From positions 1 through 60,239 of the forward strand of contig CAKSDJ010000004.1 of the NCBI GenBank assembly GCA_934445015.1: a stretch of 60,239 nt of DNA. The letters are read 5' to 3'. The position numbers and the translations under genes are program-made. The notes beneath the pieces are model-generated. The model did not search any database. It was not told the DNA's origin and saw only the letters and a list, made by a program, of their open reading frames with translations. Origin of the DNA: an uncultured Eubacteriales bacterium. GTDB lineage: Bacteria > Bacillota > Clostridia > Oscillospirales > Acutalibacteraceae. Positions 24,547 to 31,541 of this stretch are shown here, one piece after another. The stretch's first letter is position 1. Every line of letters begins with the position of its first letter.

Positions 24547-26085
24547 TTAAGATATTGACTTTACGCCCAAAATGTGCATTTTGATTGCGGCGAGGTCTAT
24601 TGCGTTTATTACGCCGTCGCTGTTAACATCGCCTGCCGAAAACTCGGTGCCCGAAAGTTTTTTAACTCCCAAAATATCCATTTTTACTGCTGCCAAATCA
24701 ATAGCGTTTATGTTGGCGTCGCCGTTAACATCGCCTTTTTTGACAACCGGCTCAGGGTCGGGGTCGGGTGTATAGCCGGGTGTAGGATATGGGCAAGCGT
24801 TCTCAGGCATATCGGCATAAACCGGTATTGAAAAAGTGAGAACCGCGTCTTTATTATCGGTGCAGCCTCTTCTTAAATAATTTGCGTTTGTCCACGCGTC
24901 ATAAAGTGCCGCCGCGTACTGGTGACTCCAGATTTGTTTAACAACATTAAAATCCTTATAATAATATGTATCCTGACCGATGCTTATGTAACCGTCGGCA
25001 TATTTTTTTGCGCCGCCGATTATTGAGGCAGTGCGGCTGCTCCAACCGTTGCTCTTTGCATAAGATAAACCTGACTGTGCCATTTCATCTTTAGTGGAAC
25101 CGGTTGTACTGAAATTGAAAAAGTTGTAGTAACCCTCAAAACCCGGATAAGTGCCTGAAATCAAGTTTGTTTCGCCCTTTGAACCCTGCTCAACAATAAT
25201 TGTGGCAGCCAACACATAGGGGCTTACTCCGCTCGCTTCCGCAGCGCTTATCATATCGTCAATATACGCGTCTTTTTCAACTGCGCCGTCGCCGTTTTTA
25301 TCGTATCCGTTTTCTAAAAAGGTACCTTTGATAACTGTGCGTAAATTATCTCTTGTTTTTTCACTTTCGGTGTACGACTGTTTCATAAATACAAAAATTT
25401 TATCGGCGTTAAGCGAATTGCGTGGGTCCATAAAATATTCAATTGCAACACGTGAGGCGAATGTCCACCGCATTTCGCGTGTTGCCCATTCATCGGTAAC
25501 GGGGTCGTAACCGCGCATATCGCGCCACTCGTTACCGCCGTACGTAAACTCAACCCATTTGCGCGTATTTGCAAGATTTGTAACGCTGTATTGAGCTTCA
25601 ACCGCTTCTTTAAATGTCAGATCAAATTTATTTGCAACAAACTGCCAGTTCGGATATATTGCATGAAGTTCACGCAGTGCCGCATGATAACTCGACGGAA
25701 AATTAGCAAGATTTACTTCAAAATTTTCATCGTATTCGTAGTCAATGTTTAACTTTACACGACCCGAGTAGGCGTAACCGGTTTTTGAATAATTATCACC
25801 GTAATTTACTTTGTACCATGTATCGCCGTCACCGTCTTTTTCTTCACCCAAAACCATAAGCGCAGTGCCGTTTTCAAGTGTATCGATTTGCTGCGATTCG
25901 CCTTTTTTGCCATCGACCTCATGACCCACGGTACCCGGTAAAGACCATATTTGCGCGCCCTTTGTACTTGCAATCGTGCCCGAAACGGGATATTTTACCT
26001 CAGCGTTTACCGTAAAGATTATAAGGTTGCCTATCAAGAGCGATACCGCAAGCAAAGCGCTTATGTATTTTTTAAATTTGTCCAC
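24547..26085 (-). CDS. Secreted glucosaminidase-like protein with SH3 and C-terminal dockerin type I
   Basis: 512 residues. Signal peptide ~1-28; bacterial SH3-like domain ~30-110 (WSLPGTVGHEVDG..., DGDTWYKVNYG); a catalytic region ~125-420 of the bacterial endo-beta-N-acetylglucosaminidase type (YPNWQFVANKFDLTF at its start; SGVSPYVLAATIIVEQGSKG with the likely catalytic Glu; YNFFNF; AKKYADGYISIGQDTYYYKDFNV). After a Pro/Asp linker, residues ~450-512 form a dockerin with two near-identical calcium loops, DVNGDANINAIDLAAVKM and DVNSDGVINAIDLAAIKM. Probably a peptidoglycan-active autolysin held at the cell surface through dockerin-cohesin binding. Upstream of the cohesin-like gene on the same strand. 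Confidence 0.88.
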   Translation of the reverse strand: MDKFKKYISALLAVSLLIGNLIIFTVNAEVKYPVSGTIASTKGAQIWSLPGTVGHEVDGKKGESQQIDTLENGTALMVLGEEKDGDGDTWYKVNYGDNYSKTGYAYSGRVKLNIDYEYDENFEVNLANFPSSYHAALRELHAIYPNWQFVANKFDLTFKEAVEAQYSVTNLANTRKWVEFTYGGNEWRDMRGYDPVTDEWATREMRWTFASRVAIEYFMDPRNSLNADKIFVFMKQSYTESEKTRDNLRTVIKGTFLENGYDKNGDGAVEKDAYIDDMISAAEASGVSPYVLAATIIVEQGSKGETNLISGTYPGFEGYYNFFNFSTTGSTKDEMAQSGLSYAKSNGWSSRTASIIGGAKKYADGYISIGQDTYYYKDFNVVKQIWSHQYAAALYDAWTNANYLRRGCTDNKDAVLTFSIPVYADMPENACPYPTPGYTPDPDPEPVVKKGDVNGDANINAIDLAAVKMDILGVKKLSGTEFSAGDVNSDGVINAIDLAAIKMHILGVKSIS

Positions 26086-26185
26086 TTTAAAATCCCACCA
26101 ACTTTTGCTGTAAAACAGATATTCTCACAATTTATATTATATATTTTGAAAATTATTATGTCAATAAAAAGCGGTTGAATAATTT

Positions 26186-26368
26186 TTATGCGCCTTTAAC
26201 CCTGCTTACTGATTTAAGTTGCCAAAAGGCGCCTGCACCGCAAAACATTTTAACGGTATCAAAAAATAAAGAAGAACAGCCGGCATATTAAAGAATAAAA
26301 ATTCAAGTAAAGAAAATACCGCTGCTGTTCTCCTTAAAATGTTGCCGCTTACAAAACACGGCAACAAT
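26186..26368. other. Structured intergenic region with nested inverted repeats
   Basis: Between the dockerin gene start and the DUF1015 stop. Three sets of arms: GCGCCTTT (26190-26197) with AAAGGCGC (26225-26232); AACATTTTAA with TTAAAATGTT enclosing a second stem AGAACAGC/GCTGTTCT; and GTTGCCG (26341-26347) with CGGCAAC (26359-26365). The last may end the DUF1015 transcript on the minus strand. The rest might be a structured RNA on either strand. No ORF of note. Confidence 0.55.
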
Positions 26369-26371
26369 CGC

Positions 26372-27571
26372 TTATTTTATTTTTCTTGCTTCAATATAGA
26401 AGCGCTTGTCATCGGCATGGCCCATAGAAAATGTCTTTCTGGGCAAAGAACCGTCTGCGTTCACTGCGTCAAAAAGCTCACTTTTTTGCATACCGTCAAA
26501 CAAAAAGCCTACGGCATTTTCGCGCGACGCTAACTTTTTAAGCGAATCCTCGCCGTGAATATAGTCGATCTCGGCGCCGGTATTTTTCTTGACGTAATCA
26601 TCCAAAAATGCCTGCAACGTGCCGACCGCTAATTTGGCGGTGGGTTTAACGCTTATCTCACGTGTTTTATTGCCGTATATGCAAGTAAACTTCTGAGCGT
26701 CGAAACCGAAATATTCACCTGTCTGTTTTACAAAACTGTTTATAACGCATTCGGGGTCAACACCGAACACCACGCGGTAAATCGGCTCAAATTCCAAAGC
26801 GCTGTCGTGAATATTTACTATTTCAACCAAAGCATAACGCGACTTTTCAGTCGGGTTTTGGGTGTAACACTCTTTCGCAGTTGCAAGCGAGTGATTGCCG
26901 TCGCCCACACAGAACAAAAAACCGTCTTTTTGTTGTTTTAACTTTTCGAGCAAAGACAAAACCGTCTGTTTTGCGGCGTCATTTAACAGATATCCTTTTA
27001 TACTTCCGGCGCCGCACATAAGCGTAAAATCGTAAACCTTTTTGAAGTTGGCTTTATTTTCTGAAAGATATGTAAACACGGCGTCTTTAATATCATCAAA
27101 AAGCAACATAACGTGCGGTAATTCAAGCGGAGCATTTTTGCGTATTTCAACACGGGGAGGAATACGCGACAGCACCGTCTGCTCGGTAGCGCGTATTTCG
27201 GCGTCCTTACCCGAACGGTAATCGTAACATTCAAGATCCGCTTTGCCAACAATTCCACGGCGAATCTTGCCGTCAGACTGAATTCGCTCTACATAAACAA
27301 AGCTGTCTTTATACTCCTCAAAAACATTATCTTCAATATACTTTTTCATAGTATTATTGATCTTTTCGGTTCTTGCAGAGTTATCGTCGGACAAGTACAC
27401 CTCAGGCAAAATCATATTGAGTGTTGACGGCGCGTCGCCGACATTCGATTTAACCTTATCCCAATATTCGGGCTCGGATGTGTACTGATCGCAAGCAATT
27501 ACCGCCCATTTTTCAAAATCCGTTTTCGGCAAGAGTATATTTGCCTCTGAGAAAGAAATGTTGTATACCAT
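26372..27571 (-). CDS. DUF1015 family protein
   Basis: 399 residues, close to full length for DUF1015. Typical family elements are the start FSEANILLPKTDFEKWAVIACDQYTSEP, FLFCVGDGNHSLATAKE near 210 (the conserved G-D-G-N-H-S nucleotide-like motif) and the C-terminal GFLFDGMQKSELFDAVN...LPRKTFSMG. The family is found in anaerobes and archaea; its function is not established to my knowledge. It lies 16 bases downstream of a lipoprotein gene and is likely co-transcribed with it. Cytoplasmic; GAGGTTTG ribosome site. Confidence 0.88.
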   Translation of the reverse strand: MVYNISFSEANILLPKTDFEKWAVIACDQYTSEPEYWDKVKSNVGDAPSTLNMILPEVYLSDDNSARTEKINNTMKKYIEDNVFEEYKDSFVYVERIQSDGKIRRGIVGKADLECYDYRSGKDAEIRATEQTVLSRIPPRVEIRKNAPLELPHVMLLFDDIKDAVFTYLSENKANFKKVYDFTLMCGAGSIKGYLLNDAAKQTVLSLLEKLKQQKDGFLFCVGDGNHSLATAKECYTQNPTEKSRYALVEIVNIHDSALEFEPIYRVVFGVDPECVINSFVKQTGEYFGFDAQKFTCIYGNKTREISVKPTAKLAVGTLQAFLDDYVKKNTGAEIDYIHGEDSLKKLASRENAVGFLFDGMQKSELFDAVNADGSLPRKTFSMGHADDKRFYIEARKIK

Positions 27572-27587
27572 AAATCAAACCTCAAAA

Positions 27588-28322
27588 TCAATAATGTGCT
27601 ATCTCGACTGCGTCTATGCAATCTTCGGCTGTGTCAATATATATTGTGATACCGTTTCTGCGATCGTTTTTCGAAATAAACCAATCAAGATAATATTTAT
27701 TTTCGCTTACACGGTAAAAATGTGACGGTGCGCCCAGATATTCTATAATATCTGTTATGGCAGACTCGTTACCGACGCCGTTGATCCAGAACTGACCGTA
27801 AACCGAATTCGGATTTAAAAATACATTTTCGCCGATTATAAATTTAACTATGCGGCATTTTTCAACCGTTTCCGAAGACTTGCCCCCGTTATAGAATACC
27901 GCTGTTATCTGTTTGCCGTATTGATCCTCAAAATTAACCTTTAAAGATTTACCCACAAGAATTTGCGAGTCTTTGCTGTACTCACCCGACTCTACAATAG
28001 TCCAGCCGTTTTTGATCATATTTTTATAATTTGTGGGCACGTTAAGTTCGCTGCCGTTGTACGTGGTTTTGTATTCAAAGTTTTTGCCTAGATAAATGTC
28101 CGAATAATTTTCTTCATCATAAAGACTTATATCAATATAGGTAGGCATAACTTCATCATCGGATTTGATTTCGGGTATTACTATATTTTTGTACTGCGGT
28201 TTATCCGAAGCTTTTTCGGCTTTTGCAGATGACTTGCCGTAATTCGGATCCATTTTTTCACAGCCGACAAGCCCCAACAGAACAAAACAGCAAATAACTG
28301 CGCTCAAAAATTTTTTCATCAT
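27588..28322 (-). CDS. Lipoprotein of unknown function
   Basis: 244 residues. Lipoprotein signal peptide with lipobox LVGC near residue 20 (MMKKFLSAVICCFVLLGLVGC), then a charged Ser/Ala/Lys linker and a ~200-residue mixed domain with no motif I recognise (contains FINGVGNESAITDIIEYLGAPS-like segments). Start at 28322 is chosen because GGGAGG lies just upstream; a longer frame to 28382 would cross the promoter. It has its own promoter but follows ribF, so it may also be read from the upstream operon. Anchored on the outer face of the membrane. Confidence 0.8.
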   Translation of the reverse strand: MMKKFLSAVICCFVLLGLVGCEKMDPNYGKSSAKAEKASDKPQYKNIVIPEIKSDDEVMPTYIDISLYDEENYSDIYLGKNFEYKTTYNGSELNVPTNYKNMIKNGWTIVESGEYSKDSQILVGKSLKVNFEDQYGKQITAVFYNGGKSSETVEKCRIVKFIIGENVFLNPNSVYGQFWINGVGNESAITDIIEYLGAPSHFYRVSENKYYLDWFISKNDRRNGITIYIDTAEDCIDAVEIAHY

Positions 28323-28350
28323 TCTGCCTCCCTCAATATATATCAATTTA

Positions 28351-28379
28351 ATTATACAATTAAAATTCGAAAATGTAAA
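28351..28379 (-). promoter_or_regulatory. Promoter of the lipoprotein gene
   Basis: Minus strand: TTTACA (28379-28374), 17-base spacer, TATAAT (28356-28351). Confidence 0.75.
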
Positions 28380-28398
28380 CACGGTATATATAAAAATA

Positions 28399-29247
28399 TT
28401 ATTCCAATAATTTCACATCGTTTTCAATAGCATTTTTAAGTTGTGATAATGAGTCAAACTTTTTTTCTTTTCTTACAAATTTAAGCAGTTCGGTTTTCAT
28501 TTGCCTGCCGTATATATCGCCTGCAAAACCTTTTATATACGTTTCACAGCCTACCGTATCTGTCTTGTAAGTTGGGCGGACCCCTATATTTGTTATGGCG
28601 CTGTAACTGCGGCCGTCTACCGTAACCCGTGAGATATAAACGCCGTATTCAGGTTTTACAAGCAATTCGGGATAATGCTGATTTGCCGTAGGAAAACCGA
28701 TAGTTCTTCCGCGTTTGTCACCGTTTAAAACCGGTGCCGTAAAACAAAATCCGCCAAAAAGCATTTTTGACGCTTTTTCGATTTTGCCCGATTTTATAAG
28801 ACTGCGTATCTCGGTAGACGAAACTACGCTGTTTTCAACAGTCTGAGCCGGAATACAGCAAAATTCAATGCCGTTATCTGCGCAAAAATCGGATAAAAGC
28901 GTCGTATCGCCCACGGCACCCTTACCGAAACGGTAATTGAAACCGCAAACTATAAGTGACGGGTTGAACTTTTGCTTTAAATCACAAAGATAATCATACG
29001 CAGATATATTTTTTACCTTTTCAAAATCCTGCATAACAACCCGGTCTACACCGAGCATTTTAAGGCGATTTTCACGGTCGTCCGGCATAATAAGCAATTG
29101 CGGCTCGTTTAATATTATATTTTTCGGAGGAATATAAAACGTGACCGCCACGCTGTAAAAGGGTAAAGTTTTTTCGATTACGGCAAGATGGCCATTGTGA
29201 AGCCCGTCAAAAGTGCCGAGTGCTATTGCAGTTTTAATACCTATCAC
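28399..29247 (-). CDS. ribF: Bifunctional riboflavin kinase/FAD synthetase
   Basis: 282 residues, slightly shorter than most RibF proteins (~310). N-terminal FAD synthetase part starts IALGTFDGLHNGHLAVI, the nucleotidyltransferase HxGH-type motif, with VCGFNYRFGKGAVGD near 110; C-terminal riboflavin kinase has NGDKRGRTIGFPTANQ near 185 and the GVYISRVTVDG strand. It makes FMN and FAD in the cytoplasm. Follows truB by 39 bases, the conserved order in Firmicutes. No FMN riboswitch is visible here. Confidence 0.93.
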   Translation of the reverse strand: MIGIKTAIALGTFDGLHNGHLAVIEKTLPFYSVAVTFYIPPKNIILNEPQLLIMPDDRENRLKMLGVDRVVMQDFEKVKNISAYDYLCDLKQKFNPSLIVCGFNYRFGKGAVGDTTLLSDFCADNGIEFCCIPAQTVENSVVSSTEIRSLIKSGKIEKASKMLFGGFCFTAPVLNGDKRGRTIGFPTANQHYPELLVKPEYGVYISRVTVDGRSYSAITNIGVRPTYKTDTVGCETYIKGFAGDIYGRQMKTELLKFVRKEKKFDSLSQLKNAIENDVKLLE

Positions 29248-29286
29248 CCTTTCGCCGCTAAAATAAGGTTAATGACTGTTTAATAT

Positions 29287-30180
29287 TTATGGGTTTGAAG
29301 TTTCTATAACGCAGGCTATATCAAGCCGTTGTTTTTGCATATTTGCCTGCCCTAATCCCAAAAATTTATCACCGTAATACACACGATAAAGTTTGCAGTC
29401 TAAAAATTCATACGCCTTAAGACGTTCAAAATCCAACTGACCCCCGTTAGAAAAACGGACGGCCTGTTTTTCGCTTACGTATATTTCGGGCATATATTTT
29501 ACGGCAGTATCGGCAGGCAAAACATAATCAAACACATTTTCAGAGTTGAGATTTTCAATACTTACACATTCATCAATGCAAAATCCCGCCGTTTTTGTGC
29601 GGCAAAGTTTTGTAAGGGTCGCACCGCTGCCGAGTTTTAAGCCTATGTCGCGGCAAAGTGCGCGTATATAAGTACCTTTTGACACGGTGGTTTCAATATC
29701 AAATTCAAACTCCCGATTTATGGAAGAAACCGCTTTAAGCGAAAATATTTCAACGTTCCTTTCGGGTATTTGAACAGTTTGCCCCTGACGCGCAAGTTTA
29801 TACATACGCACACCGTTTTGCTTTATTGCGCTGTGCATAGGCGGAATTTGCTTTTGTTTACCTGTAAATCCGCTTAAAACAGCGTTTATGTCACTGTTGC
29901 TCACACTTACATCAGATACGGAAATTATATTTCCGGTAATATCACAGGTGTCTGTAACGGTGCCTAATTTTATAGTTGCCGTATAACTTTTGTTTGCGTC
30001 AATAAGGTACTGCGACAATGCGGTTGCTCTGCCTATAAGCACAGGCAACACACCTGTTGCCATAGGATCAAGCGTACCTGTATGACCGACGTGCTTTTCA
30101 CCGGTTAGCTTCTTGACAATTGCAACCGCACCGAAAGATGTTATACCCTGCGGTTTATTGAGCAGAAGAAGGCCAGACAT
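29287..30180 (-). CDS. truB: tRNA pseudouridine(55) synthase
   Basis: 297 residues. TruB makes pseudouridine 55 in the T loop of tRNAs. Features: LLLNKPQGITSF at the N-terminus, GHTGTLDPMATGVLPVLIG near 35-52 with the catalytic Asp, RMYKLARQG, and SKGTYIRALCRDIG near 170. Start at 30180 has GGAGG upstream and overlaps the nrnA end by 26 bases, implying coupled translation. Part of the infB operon. Confidence 0.95.
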   Translation of the reverse strand: MSGLLLLNKPQGITSFGAVAIVKKLTGEKHVGHTGTLDPMATGVLPVLIGRATALSQYLIDANKSYTATIKLGTVTDTCDITGNIISVSDVSVSNSDINAVLSGFTGKQKQIPPMHSAIKQNGVRMYKLARQGQTVQIPERNVEIFSLKAVSSINREFEFDIETTVSKGTYIRALCRDIGLKLGSGATLTKLCRTKTAGFCIDECVSIENLNSENVFDYVLPADTAVKYMPEIYVSEKQAVRFSNGGQLDFERLKAYEFLDCKLYRVYYGDKFLGLGQANMQKQRLDIACVIETSNP

Positions 30181-31153
30181 TTTTTTCCTCCATATTCTGT
30201 TTTACTGCTTCAAGTATCTGAACTTTTATTTCTTTAAGGTTGCCGCACAGTGTTGTGCCGGCAGCGTTTTTATGACCTCCGCCACCGAGCTTTTTACAAA
30301 TTTCGGAAGCGTCGAGGGGTTCGTATGTACGAAGTGATACCTTAAATGTGTCACTGCCTGTCTGCTTTATTGTTACACCGGCAATAACGCCCTCCACACA
30401 GCGCGAAATAACGGTTATGCCCTCAAGGTCGGGGCCGCTGCAACCGGTTTTTTCCTGCATATCGGCGGTAATTGCAAGCATCATACACTTATCGTCAAAA
30501 TGATATTCCGCCGTATCAAGCACCATACGCTCAAGAGTCATAATACTTTTTGTTTTTGTATCAAACATTATTTTGTTTATGCGGTCCGCCTCTATATTGT
30601 ACGCATAAAGTTCGGATGCAATCCGATGCGTTTTAGCGGTTACGCTTGAATACTTAAAACAACCTGTGTCGGTTGAAATGCCCGTATAAAGCGCCTTTGC
30701 TATAACGTCATTTATTTTTATTTTTAAAAGTAATAACAACTCATATATTATCTCACACGTGGCAGACGCGTCGGCGTCAAGCAACAGCAACTTTGCATAC
30801 CTGTTGTTTGATACGTGGTGATCAATATTCAAATCCACCAAATCGCCGAAAGCCTCTTCCAAAGAGCCGAGCAATTGCTTTGCGGCAACATCCACGGCAA
30901 CAATTACGGCGTTTTCGCGTTTGACGTGATCGGTTTCTGCGGCAAAATATGAATATTTACCCGGTATAAGGTCGGGGCAGATAACCTCGACCTTTTTGTT
31001 TAATTGTTTAAGACCGTAATAAAGCGCATAAGCGGCTCCAAGCGTATCGCCGTCGGGAGAAGCGTGCGTGAGGATAATATAATTATCGTTCTTTTTTAAA
31101 AACTCGGATGTTGATTTTAAATTCAAATCAACACAATTTTCACTGTTACCCAT
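30155..31153 (-). CDS. nrnA: DHH/DHHA1 phosphoesterase, NrnA-like
   Basis: 332 residues. Two-domain DHH family: THASPDGDTLGAAYALYYGL (DHH metal site) near 30, IDHHVSNNRYAK with the signature DHH near 100, TDTGCFKYSS near 170, and the C-terminal DHHA1 glycine-rich GGGGHKNAAG near 300. NrnA degrades nano-oligonucleotides and 3'-phosphoadenosine 5'-phosphate; position between rbfA and truB is the usual one. Start at 31153 is chosen from the AAAGGAAG upstream; a longer reading to 31207 overlaps rbfA. Confidence 0.9.
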   Translation of the reverse strand: MGNSENCVDLNLKSTSEFLKKNDNYIILTHASPDGDTLGAAYALYYGLKQLNKKVEVICPDLIPGKYSYFAAETDHVKRENAVIVAVDVAAKQLLGSLEEAFGDLVDLNIDHHVSNNRYAKLLLLDADASATCEIIYELLLLLKIKINDVIAKALYTGISTDTGCFKYSSVTAKTHRIASELYAYNIEADRINKIMFDTKTKSIMTLERMVLDTAEYHFDDKCMMLAITADMQEKTGCSGPDLEGITVISRCVEGVIAGVTIKQTGSDTFKVSLRTYEPLDASEICKKLGGGGHKNAAGTTLCGNLKEIKVQILEAVKQNMEEKNVWPSSAQ

Positions 31154-31178
31154 AATATGCCACTTCCTTTGTGACTTT

Positions 31179-31541
31179 TCATTCCTCATTTTTTGAATTG
31201 TGATCAAAAGAGTCTATAATTCTTGAAATGTGCGCACTGTTTTCGATAGAGTTATCTGCAATAAAACGCAGTTCGGGAACTTTTCTGAGTTTCATACGGG
31301 CTCCCAGCTCGCGGCGTATATATCCGCCCGCATTTTTATTAAGTGCCTTTACGGATTCCTCGGTTTTCTGAGATCCCTCAATGGCGCTTACATAAACGGT
31401 TGCGTATGACATATCGCCCGATACATCTATTTTTACAATGCTGAGCATTTTGCTTACGCGCGGGTCTTTTATTTCGCGCAGAAGTTCCGAAAGGCAAAGC
31501 CTTATATCGGAAGTCACACGGTTAATCCTGTATCCTGCCAT
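31179..31541 (-). CDS. rbfA: 30S ribosome-binding factor A
   Basis: 120 residues, full length. RbfA helps mature the 16S rRNA 5' end in 30S subunits. Typical: RINRVTSDIRLCLSELLREIKDPRV at the N-terminus, YVSAIEGSQKT and the RKVPELRFIADNSIE KH-fold segment. Starts on the last base of the infB stop codon. GGAGG lies a little farther upstream than usual. Confidence 0.93.
   Translation of the reverse strand: MAGYRINRVTSDIRLCLSELLREIKDPRVSKMLSIVKIDVSGDMSYATVYVSAIEGSQKTEESVKALNKNAGGYIRRELGARMKLRKVPELRFIADNSIENSAHISRIIDSFDHNSKNEE

Noticed and set aside
24572..24831. Two plus-strand ORFs with repeated sequence
   Set aside because: They mirror the duplicated dockerin calcium loops on the minus strand.
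29248..29290. FMN riboswitch before ribF
   Set aside because: The gap after truB is only about 39 bases, with no aptamer elements.
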